Notes: generated by a model not told the origin, from the letters alone. A stretch of DNA of 64,000 bases from Amantichitinum ursilacus (GCF_001294205.1 NZ_LAQT01000003.1:363708-427707); one strand, 5' to 3'; positions 25,736 through 35,258 are shown, counted from the stretch's first letter. A program made the numbers and translations.

Positions 25736-28105
25736 TCAGTGGATCGGGGCGTGGGCTGGCGCGGTGGCGGCCAGCCGGATCGGGATTGATTTGGCGGCGG
25801 GCACCTTGCTGGTCTCAGCGTGATGCCACAGCGGAATCAACGGGTTGCATTCAGGAAAATAACCGGCCACCGAACCTGGCGGCACGTCATAAGTCATCAC
25901 CCGCAAACCGCTGACGCGGCGCAACTGGCCGTCGGTAACCACGGTGCTGGCATCCACCAGATCACCGTCTTTAAAGCCTAGCCGGACGATGTCGGCCGCG
26001 TTCATCAGCAATACGCGGCGTGTATCCACCACGTTGCGAAAGCGATCTTCAATCGTATAGATGGTGGTGTTGAACTGGCCGTCGCTGCGCACGGTAAACA
26101 GCCGCAGGATATCGGGGCCGTAGGCGGGCGTGTCTGGGTCGACCGTCAGCGATTTGGGCACCAGAAAATTGGCTTTGCCGGTTTTGGTTTTCCACACGCG
26201 ATCGGCCACCGGCATCGGGCGGCGGAAGCCACCCGGTTGCCACATGCGGTCGCTCAGGTCGTGGAAAATCTCGGGCAGCGATTCGCTGATGGCAGCGCGG
26301 ATCTTTGAGTAATCCGCCACCCACGCATCCCAATCCAGCTTGGGATTACGCGGCAGCAGCGCTTTGGCGATGCCCGCGATAATGGCGGGTTCCGAGCGCA
26401 AGGTGGGTGCCGCCGGGGCCACTTGCCCCCACGAACCATGCATGCAGCCGGTGCTGTCTTCCATCGCCACGCATTGCGGGCCGCTGGCCTGGATGTCTTT
26501 TTCGGTGCGGCCTATGCAGGGCAGGATATAAGCGACGTCACCGTGGATTAAATGCGCGCGGTTAAGCCGGGTGGAAATCTGCACCGTCAGCCGGATCGAG
26601 GGCCATGCGGCTTCCATGCGATCGGTTTCAGGAATGGCGCGGATAAAGTTGCCGCCCAACGATACAAACGCGCGGATGTCGCCTTTAAGCACCGCTTCGC
26701 ACACATCGACCGTGGCCATGCCTTTGTCGCGCGGCGGTTCAAAGCCAAACTGTTTGGCCAACTGGTCCAGCGGCGCCAGTTCGGGCTTTTCCGTAATGCC
26801 CACGGTGCGCTGGCCTTGCACATTGGAATGCCCGCGCACCGGGCAAATGCCCGCGCCGGGCTTGCCCATATTGCCGCGCAACAACAACAGGTTGCACAGC
26901 ATCTGCACGTTGTCCGTGCCATGGCGATGTTGGGTCAGACCCATGCCATATACGCCGATGACCGCTTTGGCTTGCGCGTACACCTCGGCCGCATCTTGCA
27001 AGGCGGCGCGGGTCAGGCCGGATTCGCGCTCGATGCTATCCCACGTGGTCTGGCGCACCGTGGCGGCAAATTCGGTATAGCCGTGGCAATGCTCGGCGAT
27101 AAACGCGTCGTCCAGCACGCCTTCCGTGCCATCCTGTTTGGCGGCATCGTCGGTTTCCAGTAGGCATTTGCACAAACCCATCAGCGCGGCGACATCGCCA
27201 CCGGGCATTACCTGGTGATATTGGGTGCTGATCCACGTCGGGTTATCGCCCAGCATTTCGGCGGGCGATTGCGGATTTACAAAGTTGACCAGGCCGCGTT
27301 CCCGCAAGGGGTTAAACGTGATGATGGGCACGCCGCGTTTACGCGCCTCTTGCAGTGGATGCAGCATGCGCGGGCTGTTGACGCCCGGGTTCTGCCCAAA
27401 GAACAGGATGCAGTCGGCTTTATCAAAATCTTCCAGCAACACGGTGCCGACGCCCACGCCCACGCTTTCGGGCAACGCAGTGGAGGTGGTTTCGTGGCAC
27501 ATATTGCTGCTATCGGGCAGATTGTTGTGGCCATACATGCGCGCCAGCAGCTGATACATATACGAAGTTTCGAGCGAGGCGCGGCCCGAGGTGTAGAACA
27601 CGGTGGATTTGGGCGGCATCAGCTTCAGCTCCGCGCCAATTTCGGCAAACGCGTCTTCCCAACTGACAGGCTGATAGGTGTCGGTGTGCTTGTCCCAGCG
27701 CATGGGCTCGGTCAGGCGGCCCACTTCTTCCAGTTCGTGATCGCCCCAGGTTTTAAGCTCGGTGACCGTGTGCTCGGCAAAGAACGCCGGTGTGGCGCGG
27801 CGCGTGGTCAGCTCCCACGCTGTGGCTTTAACGCCGTTTTCGCACACTTCCAGCGGATGCGGCTTGCCCGGCTTGGCCCACGAACAGCTGACACAGGCAA
27901 AGCCCTTGGGTTTGTTCTGATGCAACAACACGCCCACATGGCGCATCGCGCGTTCCTGAAACAGGATGGACCCCACCGCTTTGGCCGAGCCCCAACCGCC
28001 GGAAGGATGCTCGCGCTCGTCCTCGGACGCTTCGGGCGGCTGCTCGGTCGCGTCCAGCGTGCGATGCAGTTGTTCAAGCTTGTCGACGTGCGCAAAGTCA
28101 TTCAT
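25736..28105 (-). CDS. ydeP: FdhF/YdeP-family molybdopterin oxidoreductase
   Basis: A 789-residue molybdoenzyme of the FdhF/YdeP type. The N-terminal region has CVSCSWAKPGKPHPLEVCEN, a Cys-x2-Cys with a later Cys, expected to hold a reduced iron-sulfur site. Mo-bisMGD binding blocks follow (FYTSGRASLETSYMYQLLAR, FFGQNPGVNSPRML, GVYGMGLTQHRHGTDN, GKPGAGICPVRGHSNVQGQR). The C-terminal molybdopterin dinucleotide domain has LFTVRSDGQFNTTIY. No formate dehydrogenase partner subunits are encoded nearby. YdeP has been linked to acid resistance in E. coli; the electron donor and acceptor remain unknown. Confidence 0.92.
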   Translation of the reverse strand: MNDFAHVDKLEQLHRTLDATEQPPEASEDEREHPSGGWGSAKAVGSILFQERAMRHVGVLLHQNKPKGFACVSCSWAKPGKPHPLEVCENGVKATAWELTTRRATPAFFAEHTVTELKTWGDHELEEVGRLTEPMRWDKHTDTYQPVSWEDAFAEIGAELKLMPPKSTVFYTSGRASLETSYMYQLLARMYGHNNLPDSSNMCHETTSTALPESVGVGVGTVLLEDFDKADCILFFGQNPGVNSPRMLHPLQEARKRGVPIITFNPLRERGLVNFVNPQSPAEMLGDNPTWISTQYHQVMPGGDVAALMGLCKCLLETDDAAKQDGTEGVLDDAFIAEHCHGYTEFAATVRQTTWDSIERESGLTRAALQDAAEVYAQAKAVIGVYGMGLTQHRHGTDNVQMLCNLLLLRGNMGKPGAGICPVRGHSNVQGQRTVGITEKPELAPLDQLAKQFGFEPPRDKGMATVDVCEAVLKGDIRAFVSLGGNFIRAIPETDRMEAAWPSIRLTVQISTRLNRAHLIHGDVAYILPCIGRTEKDIQASGPQCVAMEDSTGCMHGSWGQVAPAAPTLRSEPAIIAGIAKALLPRNPKLDWDAWVADYSKIRAAISESLPEIFHDLSDRMWQPGGFRRPMPVADRVWKTKTGKANFLVPKSLTVDPDTPAYGPDILRLFTVRSDGQFNTTIYTIEDRFRNVVDTRRVLLMNAADIVRLGFKDGDLVDASTVVTDGQLRRVSGLRVMTYDVPPGSVAGYFPECNPLIPLWHHAETSKVPAAKSIPIRLAATAPAHAPIH

Positions 28106-28120
28106 GCCAGTTTTTCCTGT

Positions 28121-28327
28121 TTAAACCGAGGTGGCGCGGCCGGGCTGGCTGGCGTGCGGGTGCTGCGAGGCAGACGCTTTGCCAGCGGGCGCTTTTCTGG
28201 CGGGCGGCGCGCTGGCGCTTTGCGTGTCGACCGCGCCGCTACGGGTGAGATGTTTATTGGCGGCCATCACGGTCAGATGAGTGACAGTGAGCACGGCCAG
28301 CAAGGTGGAAACCAGAAAGATACGCAT
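28121..28327 (-). CDS. Short exported Ala/Ser-rich peptide
   Basis: A 68-residue protein: a signal peptide or membrane anchor (about 1-23, ending VMA-AN) and a disordered Ser/Ala/Pro/Lys tail. GGAG precedes the ATG. It lies between the YdeP-like gene (15 bases away) and the divergent sigma factor gene. No family recognised, and such a short low-complexity frame could be a false gene. Confidence 0.45.
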   Translation of the reverse strand: MRIFLVSTLLAVLTVTHLTVMAANKHLTRSGAVDTQSASAPPARKAPAGKASASQHPHASQPGRATSV

Positions 28328-28592
28328 CGTGTTGCTCCGGCCCGCGCGCGGCGGGCCTGGGTAAGGGCGGCAGTAAAGGGCAAACAAAAGCCCGACAATG
28401 CCGCACACGATAGCGCTGGCGCGGTTGTGACAATGTCAGCCACGGCCCTGGCTTGCTGTGGGAATCGACGCGCTTGCGGATTCGACCATTGCGCCACAGC
28501 ATGGCTGCGCCGCTTGCGCCCGGGCCAGAAACTTCCGATGCTTTACGGCACGCCCGCCGCAGCGGCGATGTTTCCCTCCCCAAGGACCCCCG

Positions 28593-29138
28593 ATGGCCGA
28601 ATCCGCCACCTTGCAAGAATTGCTGGTGCGTTGCGCCCAAAGCGACGAAAAAGCACTCGAAACACTCTATCGCCTGACTTCACCGCAACTGTTTGGCGTT
28701 GCGCTACGTATGTTGCGTAGGAAGGACTGGGCAGAGGAAGTCATGCAGGAGTGTTACGTGCGCATCTGGCAAAACGCCCGCAACTACTCGGCGGCGCAAA
28801 GCCAGCCGCTTACGTGGATGAGCCGCATCGTGCGCAATGCCTGTATCGACTGGTTGCGCAAACCGCAGCTGGAAATCCCGGACGCCGACGACACCATCAT
28901 CAATGAATGGGCCGACGAAGCACCGGGGCCGATGGCGCGGCTGGCGCAGTTTCAGGACAGCAAGCGCATTGCGGAATGCCTGAAAAGACTGGAGGCCATC
29001 CAGCGGCAGGTGATTGCGATGGCGTTTTTTGACGACCTCAGTCATAGCGAAATTGCGGCGCGGCTGGCCGCGCCATTGGGCACCGTTAAAAGCTGGTGCC
29101 GCCGTGGTCTGGAACGACTGAAGGGGTGTCTGGCATGA
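28593..29138 (+). CDS. ECF RNA polymerase sigma factor
   Basis: A 181-residue sigma-70 family ECF factor. Region 2 (about 20-85) has LYRLTSPQLFGVALRML, DWAEEVMQECYVRIWQ and WMSRIVRNACIDWLR. Region 4 (about 125-178) has VIAMAFFDDLSHSEIAARLA, then GTVKSWCRRGLERLK. It overlaps the anti-sigma gene by four bases (ATGA). The style is that of the SigK/RskA class that responds to envelope or redox stress. The start at 28593 follows AAGGA; longer in-frame starts upstream are out of family. Confidence 0.95.
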   Translation: MAESATLQELLVRCAQSDEKALETLYRLTSPQLFGVALRMLRRKDWAEEVMQECYVRIWQNARNYSAAQSQPLTWMSRIVRNACIDWLRKPQLEIPDADDTIINEWADEAPGPMARLAQFQDSKRIAECLKRLEAIQRQVIAMAFFDDLSHSEIAARLAAPLGTVKSWCRRGLERLKGCLA

Positions 29139-29818
29139 ATTACCGTAATCCATTATTACAAACACAGCTGGCCGGGCAGTACGTGGTGGGCACTTTGCGC
29201 GGCCCGGCGCGGCGACGCTTTGAAGGGCTGATGGCGGCCGATGCGGCCTTGCGCCGCACGGTGCGCGAAACCGAAGACCAGTTGTTGCCGCTGGTGCGCG
29301 CAGTGCCGCCGGTAGACCCGCCGGCGCGAGTGTGGCGCCAGATTGCGCGCCGTGTGCGCGCCATGCGCGAGGTATCGCCATGGAGCTGGGGTGGCCTCTA
29401 TCTTTGGCGTTTGCTGGCGGGCGGTTTTGCCGTCGCTGCCCTGGCGCTGAGCGTGGTGCTGGTGCAACCCAAGCCCGCCGCCACCCTGGTGCCTGCCCAG
29501 ATGGCGCTGCTGCAGGATAAAACGCAGCACGTGGCGCTGGTGGCGCGGGTGGCTGCGGACGGCTCCGTGCGCGTTAGTCCGCTGGAAAACCTGAGCGGCA
29601 CCGCCACCAACAAGGCGCTGGAACTGTGGGCGATTCCGCCCGGTGGTGCGCCCAAATCGCTGGGCCTGATCGCTGCCAACGGCGCGACGCTGGTCAAACG
29701 GCCGCAGGTACTGGCCGGCGCCGAAGTGTTGGCGGTGTCGCTGGAACCGCCAGGCGGTTCGCCCACCGGCGCGCCCACGGGCCCGGTGTTGTGGGTGGGT
29801 AAACTGGTTAATGTTTAA
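29135..29818 (+). CDS. RskA-like anti-sigma factor
   Basis: A 227-residue membrane protein. The cytoplasmic N-part (about 1-95, LAGQYVVGTLRGPARRRFEG) is the anti-sigma domain, followed by one membrane helix (about 101-120) and a periplasmic RskA domain (ELWAIPPGGAPKSLGLIAAN, LAGAEVLAVSLEPPGGSPTG). It should hold the preceding sigma factor inactive until the outside domain is cleaved or bound. No zinc-binding HxxxCxxC is visible, consistent with the RskA class. A strong terminator follows. Confidence 0.93.
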   Translation: MNYRNPLLQTQLAGQYVVGTLRGPARRRFEGLMAADAALRRTVRETEDQLLPLVRAVPPVDPPARVWRQIARRVRAMREVSPWSWGGLYLWRLLAGGFAVAALALSVVLVQPKPAATLVPAQMALLQDKTQHVALVARVAADGSVRVSPLENLSGTATNKALELWAIPPGGAPKSLGLIAANGATLVKRPQVLAGAEVLAVSLEPPGGSPTGAPTGPVLWVGKLVNV

Positions 29819-29844
29819 GCGGCGCAATGCAGCGTACGCAGGTG

Positions 29845-29877
29845 CAAAAAACAGCCCGGTTCGGGCTGTTTTTTTAT
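29845..29877 (+). terminator. Terminator of the sigma/anti-sigma operon
   Basis: AACAGCCCG and CGGGCTGTT with a 3-base loop, followed by a run of seven T and preceded by a run of A. Confidence 0.9.
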
Positions 29878-30129
29878 GAACGATGTGACGAAATTTAGTC
29901 GCGCAATCGGGTGGATTGCTGACGCGATTTTGTAAGCTCCAGGATTGACCTATGCTGTCGACTTGCGGCGCCGGGTATCGATCTGTAGGTTCCGCGCTAC
30001 ACCGCGCTTTGCGCAAAGGCGCGCCGATGCTGGCATGGCGGGCGACCGGATGGACAGGCCGCGTGCGGCAATGGCATCGGCATCTTGCAAACGACATAAT
30101 GCTCAAAGCGGTTTTTTAGCGCCTGCGTA

Positions 30130-30143
30130 GCTTACGTGTAAGC
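30130..30143. promoter_or_regulatory. 14-bp perfect palindrome upstream of bioA
   Basis: GCTTACGTGTAAGC reads the same on both strands apart from its two-base centre. It lies about 115 bases before the bioA start, near an AT-rich box (30149-30160). Possible operator; regulator unknown. Confidence 0.35.
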
Positions 30144-30259
30144 GCCGAATAATTAATAATGATCAAAACAGGGTGACGCTGTGGGGCAGGTCGCAAAGCC
30201 GAAAATGGGCGGGTGACGCGGGCGCGCAACTGTATAACAATCAGGGCCGAAACGTTTTG

Positions 30260-31651
30260 ATGTTGGAGTTCAAACTGGATAGTCAGATCGAACACGGGCT
30301 GGCGCCCTTTGGCCAGAATGACCTGTTGGCACGCAGCCGCGCCGCGGTCTGGCACCCGTGCACGCAGATGAAACGGCTGGAGCGCTTGCCGCTGGTGCCC
30401 ATTGAGCGCGGCGAAGGCGCGTGGTTGATCGGGCCGGATGGCGAACGCTATCTGGATGCGGTGTCCAGCTGGTGGGTCAACCTGTTTGGCCATGGCGAGC
30501 CACGCATTAAAAACGCCATCAAGCAGCAACTGGACAAGCTGGAACACGTGATGCTGGCGGGTTTTACCCACCGCCCCGTGGTCGAGTTATCAGAACGCCT
30601 GGGCGAGCTGACCGGCCTGGGCCACGCTTTTTATGGTTCCGATGGCGCATCCGCCACCGAAATCGCCCTCAAAATGTCCGCGCATTACTGGAAAAACCAG
30701 GGCCGCGAAAACAAGAACCGCTTTGTCTATCTGGCGGGCTCGTACCATGGCGAAACCATCGGCGCGCTGTCGGTGACCGATGTGCCGGTGTTTCGCGATG
30801 CGTACTCGGGCCTGGTGCGTGGCAACTTTATTGCGCCGTCGCCCGACTGGCGTCTGGCGCATGCCAACGCCGATGCGCGCGATATGGCCGAAGAGGCCTC
30901 GGTGGGGCTGGCGGCCTTGCTGGCCGCGCATCACAGCGATATCGCCGCCGTGATTCTGGAACCGCTGGTGCAAGGCGCGGCGGGCATGGCCATGTACCAC
31001 CCGCATTATCTGGAACGCGCGCGCGCCTTGTGCGACCGCTACCAGGTCCATCTGATTGCCGATGAAATCGCCGTCGGCTTTGGCCGCACCGGCAGCCTGT
31101 TTGCCTGCGAACAAGCCAATATCAAACCCGATTTGCTGTGCTTGTCCAAAGGCATTACCGGCGGCTTTTTGCCCCTGGCCACCGTGCTGTCCACCGACGA
31201 AATCTACGACGCCTTCTACGATGAAGAAGTCGGCCGCGGCTTTTTGCACTCGCACAGCTATACCGGCAACCCGCTGGCCTGCGCCGCCGCACTGGCGGTG
31301 CTGGATATTTTCCGCGACGACCATGTGATTGCCGCTAACGCCGAGCGCGCCGCGCGCTGGGGTGAACAGTTTGAAGTGCTGGCCGAGCATGCGCAGGTCA
31401 AGCATTTCCGTAACACCGGCATGATCTGGGCGTTTGATGTGGTCGATGCCTTGCCCGGCTTTGCGCAGCGCATGTTCAGCGCCGCCCTGCAGCAAGGCCT
31501 GCTGCTGCGGCCGATTGGCAATACCGTGTATTTTATGCCGCCTTATGTCATGACCGACGACGAGGCGGCCTTGTTGGCCCGCGGTGCCGGCGAAGCGCTG
31601 GAGCAAGCGCTGGCCGGCCCGGAGGAATGGGACGATGCCCCTGTCGCTTGA
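30260..31651 (+). CDS. bioA: Adenosylmethionine-8-amino-7-oxononanoate aminotransferase BioA
   Basis: A 463-residue class III aminotransferase. It converts KAPA to DAPA in biotin synthesis, using S-adenosylmethionine as amino donor. Visible marks: HPCTQMKRLERLPLVPI, VSSWWVNLFGHGEPRI, YGSDGASATEIALKMS, IADEIAVGFGRTGSLFA, the PLP lysine in CLSKGITGGFLPLATV, and FLHSHSYTGNPLACA. HPCTQM and SSWW are typical of BioA rather than other class III enzymes. I chose the ATG at 30260. The downstream gene overlaps its end by 17 bases. The other bio genes are at 57573 and 58787. Confidence 0.95.
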   Translation: MLEFKLDSQIEHGLAPFGQNDLLARSRAAVWHPCTQMKRLERLPLVPIERGEGAWLIGPDGERYLDAVSSWWVNLFGHGEPRIKNAIKQQLDKLEHVMLAGFTHRPVVELSERLGELTGLGHAFYGSDGASATEIALKMSAHYWKNQGRENKNRFVYLAGSYHGETIGALSVTDVPVFRDAYSGLVRGNFIAPSPDWRLAHANADARDMAEEASVGLAALLAAHHSDIAAVILEPLVQGAAGMAMYHPHYLERARALCDRYQVHLIADEIAVGFGRTGSLFACEQANIKPDLLCLSKGITGGFLPLATVLSTDEIYDAFYDEEVGRGFLHSHSYTGNPLACAAALAVLDIFRDDHVIAANAERAARWGEQFEVLAEHAQVKHFRNTGMIWAFDVVDALPGFAQRMFSAALQQGLLLRPIGNTVYFMPPYVMTDDEAALLARGAGEALEQALAGPEEWDDAPVA

Positions 31652-33215
31652 GCTGCCCGCACCTGATCCAAGGCTGGCTGCGATTGTCGAAAAAGATGCA
31701 AAGGTTTTACGGCAATGGTTGATCAGTATCGCGGGTAGCAATGTGGCCGAATCCGGCCGCCAGATTCATGACGCGCTGGCCTCGCTCAACCGCGTGCCGC
31801 TTGAGGCGGACGTGCGCCTTAAATTGCTGGACGAATACCGCTCCACGCTGGATGTGATGGCCGGCGAGTTTGCCGCCCGCGGCGCCAGTCAGGGCATGCC
31901 GATGCGCGACAAGGCGCGTCAGGCCTCATTGTTGTTGCGCGCCTTGCTGGTGGAATTGTCCATCGGCTACAAGCTGGCGCTGGTGGACCGGCTGGAACGC
32001 CGCTCATTCTTTGGCAACAACGCCAGACAGGTGCCGTATCTGGTGCAGCAGGTGCTGCTGCTTAACTACCGCGTCTATCAACTCAGCTGCCAGATGGCGA
32101 TGCCCTTGCCACCGGGCATGTGGCGCGAAACGCATACGCTGTTCCGCCACGTGGCCGAAGCGCGCCAGCTGGACGAGCCGCATGGCGAAGACGCCGGCCC
32201 GCCCGTGGCCGTCATCTACAAACGCATCTTGTTGCTGGCGCTGGCTGACCCGTTGCGCTTTTCAGCGATGGAGCTCGATAAAGTCATCGAGATCATCGAC
32301 AACTACGCGCCCGCCGCACATTTCCAGCCGTTGTCGCATCTGGCCAGCAGCGGCGGGTTTTTTCTGGTGCAACTGGAAACCGACTTGCCGCCGCATTTTT
32401 ACGGCAACCGCACGCCCGAAGAAACCGAAGGCGCGACCATGCTGGTCGATACCATCGAGCTGGGCAAAAAGCTGCACAAGATGCTGCACAGCCTGGAAGC
32501 CAAAGCGCCCGTGGTGGCCGATCGCGCCAAAATCCAGTTCTGGATGGATGTGGTGCGCCGTTTGCTGAAGCAATGGAGCATTGCGCCGCGCCGGGTATTC
32601 CAGCGCATCCATAAAGAAAGCACGGTGGATATCTGCACCGGCCTGCGCGCCGTCACCGCATGCGCCACCCCGGTTGCCCCGGACCTGAACAGCGACATGC
32701 TGGATCAATCGGGCGTGGGCAATCTCAGCGAGAGCAGCGGCCAGCAATGGCGCGTACTCAACGAAAGCCCGGGCGGCTATGCCTTGTCGCGCAAGGAAGC
32801 CGCACCCGAACGCTTGCGCGTGGGCGAACTGGTGTCGGTGCGCGCCCATGGCGGTGAGGCCTGGTTATATGGCGCAGTGCGCTGGTTACAGCAAAGCGAA
32901 GATGGCGGCCTGGAAATGGGCGTGCAGATTCTCGCGCCGCGCGCCGAGCTGGTGTTGCTGCATCCGGCCGATGATTTGCCGGGTATGGCCCCGGTGGCCG
33001 CCTTGTTGCTGCCCGAGCTGAGCATGCTGCGCCAACCGGCGCAGATTGTGGCCCCGCGCGGCACGTGGAGTCAGGGCCGCACGCTGCAGACCACGCTGGC
33101 CGATGGCAGCACCACGCTCACCATCAGCCGTCTGGTCGAACGCCAGGCCGGCTTTGAATTGTTTGAATTCAAACTGGACGGCCGCCACAGCGCCACGCCC
33201 GCCACCGCACAATAA
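31635..33215 (+). CDS. Large helical protein with possible PilZ-like C-terminus
   Basis: A 526-residue soluble protein. Residues about 1-340 are mostly helical with no signal peptide (LLDEYRSTLDVMAGEF, RRLLKQWSIAPRRVFQRI). The last ~150 residues look beta-rich, with GYALSRKEAAPERLRVGELV and LEMGVQILAPRAELVLL, which recall the PilZ barrel. The usual RxxxR plus DxSxxG pair is not clearly seen, so c-di-GMP binding is only a possibility. GGAGGA lies eight bases before the ATG inside the 3' end of bioA, so the two genes are coupled. No biotin role is apparent. Confidence 0.7.
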   Translation: MPLSLELPAPDPRLAAIVEKDAKVLRQWLISIAGSNVAESGRQIHDALASLNRVPLEADVRLKLLDEYRSTLDVMAGEFAARGASQGMPMRDKARQASLLLRALLVELSIGYKLALVDRLERRSFFGNNARQVPYLVQQVLLLNYRVYQLSCQMAMPLPPGMWRETHTLFRHVAEARQLDEPHGEDAGPPVAVIYKRILLLALADPLRFSAMELDKVIEIIDNYAPAAHFQPLSHLASSGGFFLVQLETDLPPHFYGNRTPEETEGATMLVDTIELGKKLHKMLHSLEAKAPVVADRAKIQFWMDVVRRLLKQWSIAPRRVFQRIHKESTVDICTGLRAVTACATPVAPDLNSDMLDQSGVGNLSESSGQQWRVLNESPGGYALSRKEAAPERLRVGELVSVRAHGGEAWLYGAVRWLQQSEDGGLEMGVQILAPRAELVLLHPADDLPGMAPVAALLLPELSMLRQPAQIVAPRGTWSQGRTLQTTLADGSTTLTISRLVERQAGFELFEFKLDGRHSATPATAQ

Positions 33216-33415
33216 GACAGCTCGTAATCAGTTCCATTGCCCTGATCGGCGGCAATTGTATCGCGGCCGCCTGCGCTCCATATTTAGAACGATGCGCCGG
33301 CCGCCCCATTGCGGCATGGTCTGGCCTGTAGCCTTGCTGCTACATCTGTTACAAACCCCGGTAGTCGAACACGCCGCGCCCAGGCATACGCCCCGGCGCG
33401 CAAGGAGCATTGGGC

Positions 33416-34417
33416 ATGGATCTGGTCCGGTTAGTGGTTGCGACGCAGGATTACGCGGTGCCGCTGTTGTTTGGCGTGTCGCTGCTGTCGCGCGCCGGTG
33501 CGCCGTTGCCCGCCGCGCCGTTGCTGGTGTTGATGGGGGGGCTGGTGGCAGGCACCAGCGGCCGGGCAATTGCGCTGGTGTTGGCGTCCACGATCGGTGG
33601 CGCGATGGGCGACATGATCTGGTACTGGGCCGGGCAACGGCTGGGCCGCCGTGTGCTGAGCGTGGTGTGCAAGGTGTCCTTGTCGGCGGACGTGTGTGTG
33701 CGCCAGAGCGAAACGCTGTTTGTGCGCTGGGGCGCGTTCTCGCTGTTTGCCGCCAAGTTTGTGCCGGGCCTGGGCGCGGTTGCGCCACCGCTGGCCGGTG
33801 CATTGGGCTGGCGCTGGGCCACGTTTGCGCGCTGGAACCTGGCCGCATCGCTGATCTGGTCGGCGGCCTATCTGGTGCTGGGTATGTTGTTCCAGAAGCA
33901 GGTGACGCACGTCATCGATGTGATGATCGACCTCGGCCATTACGCCGTATGGCTGGTGGGCGCATTTCTGGTGGCCTATGTGGCGCAACGGTTCTATCGC
34001 CGCCATCAAGCCGCCGTGGCCGCACGCATGCGCCGCATTACCGTGGATGAACTGAAAGCCGCGCTGGCCAGCACCAAGCCGCCGCTGCTGATTGATGTGC
34101 GCTCGCCCGAAGGCCGCATGCTGGACCCGCGTGCGATTCCGGGCGCCGTCAATATCAGCCTTAAGCAGATCAAGGAATACGCCGCGCGGCTGGAAAGCGA
34201 TCAGACCGTGGTGCTGTATTGCGCTTGCCCCAACGACGCCTCGGCCGTCGCCGCCGCCGCCATGTTGCATGGCCACGGTCATCAAGGCGCGGTGCCGTTA
34301 CTGGGCGGGCTGGAAGCCTGGTATGAGGCCGAAGTGGCGGTCGAGGCCTTGCTGGAAGATGCCGACGAGCGTCTGGCCAACCATACGCCGCCCACCATCA
34401 TTCCGGCCGCGCAATAG
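33416..34417 (+). CDS. DedA-family membrane protein fused to a rhodanese domain
   Basis: A 333-residue fusion. Residues about 1-200 form a DedA/SNARE-associated membrane domain with GAPLPAAPLLVLMGGLVAGT, GDMIWYWAGQRLGRRVL and FAAKFVPGLGAVAPPLAGA. DedA proteins act on lipid carriers or membrane potential. Residues about 215-310 are a rhodanese domain (LLIDVRSPEGR, VNISLKQI, VVLYCACPNDASA), where the active-site cysteine in YCACPNDA is kept. The ATG at 33416 follows AAGGAG by eight bases; the in-frame TTG at 33410 is less likely. Confidence 0.88.
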   Translation: MDLVRLVVATQDYAVPLLFGVSLLSRAGAPLPAAPLLVLMGGLVAGTSGRAIALVLASTIGGAMGDMIWYWAGQRLGRRVLSVVCKVSLSADVCVRQSETLFVRWGAFSLFAAKFVPGLGAVAPPLAGALGWRWATFARWNLAASLIWSAAYLVLGMLFQKQVTHVIDVMIDLGHYAVWLVGAFLVAYVAQRFYRRHQAAVAARMRRITVDELKAALASTKPPLLIDVRSPEGRMLDPRAIPGAVNISLKQIKEYAARLESDQTVVLYCACPNDASAVAAAAMLHGHGHQGAVPLLGGLEAWYEAEVAVEALLEDADERLANHTPPTIIPAAQ

Positions 34418-34518
34418 ATGATATCTGGCTGAACGGAGACTTTCTTCGTCTGACAATTTGTGCGAATCTCGTGGCTTGATGCACCGCATCAATCCCGCCC
34501 TTGCCACGAGCCGCCGCC

Positions 34519-35103
34519 ATGCATGCCAATACCGAACGCATCCGCATCATCCACGTCGAGACGCTGTCGGACGACTGGTATGTGCTTAAAAAAACCACGT
34601 TCGATTTTTTGCGCGCCAATGGCACCTGGCAGCGTCAGAGCCGCGAAACCTATGATCGCGGCCATGGCTCGACGCTGCTGCTGTACAACCTGGCGCAACG
34701 CTCCGTGGTGCTGATCCGCCAGTTTCGTCTGCCCACCTTTGTCGACGGCTACCCCGGCTGGCTGATCGAAGCCCCCGCCGGGCTGCTGGAACAAGCCTCA
34801 CCCGAAGAACGCATCCGCCTCGAAGTGGAAGAAGAAACCGGCTACCGCGTGCATGCGCTGCAAAAAATCTTTGAAGCCTATATGAGCCCGGGTTCGGTCA
34901 CCGAGAAGCTGTATTTCTTTGTCGCCGAATACGAAGCCAACCACCGGATCACCGCGGGCGGCGGGCTGGAAGGCGAGGGCGAAGACATCGAGGTGCTGGA
35001 ACTGCGCTTTGATGATGCGCTGGCGATGATCGCCAACGGCGAGATTGTCGACGGCAAGACCATCATGTTGTTGCAATATGCGGCGCTGCATTTGTTTAGA
35101 TAA
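34519..35103 (+). CDS. nudK: NUDIX hydrolase, NudK-like (GDP-mannose pyrophosphatase)
   Basis: A 194-residue NUDIX enzyme. The box GLLEQASPEERIRLEVEEET is one residue shorter than the classic consensus and has Leu where RE is normally found, closely as in E. coli NudK. EAPAGL before it and YMSPGSVTEKLYFFVAEY after it also match NudK. It hydrolyses GDP-sugars such as GDP-mannose. Start chosen at the ATG at 34519; upstream residues add nothing. The gene stands alone. Confidence 0.88.
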   Translation: MHANTERIRIIHVETLSDDWYVLKKTTFDFLRANGTWQRQSRETYDRGHGSTLLLYNLAQRSVVLIRQFRLPTFVDGYPGWLIEAPAGLLEQASPEERIRLEVEEETGYRVHALQKIFEAYMSPGSVTEKLYFFVAEYEANHRITAGGGLEGEGEDIEVLELRFDDALAMIANGEIVDGKTIMLLQYAALHLFR

Positions 35104-35258
35104 GCAAACGGTGATCTGCATAGTCAGGCAATCCCCTGACGGCCCGAATTGATCTGAAGCAAGCAGACAAGGTCAATTGTGAGTATTTTGATAGCAGGCG
35201 TTACAATCGCGCCCCTTCAAAAAACAACGCTCTGCGCGGCTTACAGGAAAGTACAAAA

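Larger units (their letters stand above)
29819..30259. other. Intergenic region upstream of bioA
   Basis: About 440 bases. It holds a terminator (29845-29877) and a perfect 14-base palindrome (30130-30143) with AT-rich sequence after it, probably the bioA promoter region. No classical BirA box (TTGTAAACC type) was found. No gene recognised. Confidence 0.5.

Noticed and set aside
29900..30259. BirA operator upstream of bioA
   Set aside because: No TTGTAAACC/GGTTTACAA pair; only an isolated TTGTAAGC-like piece near 29931.
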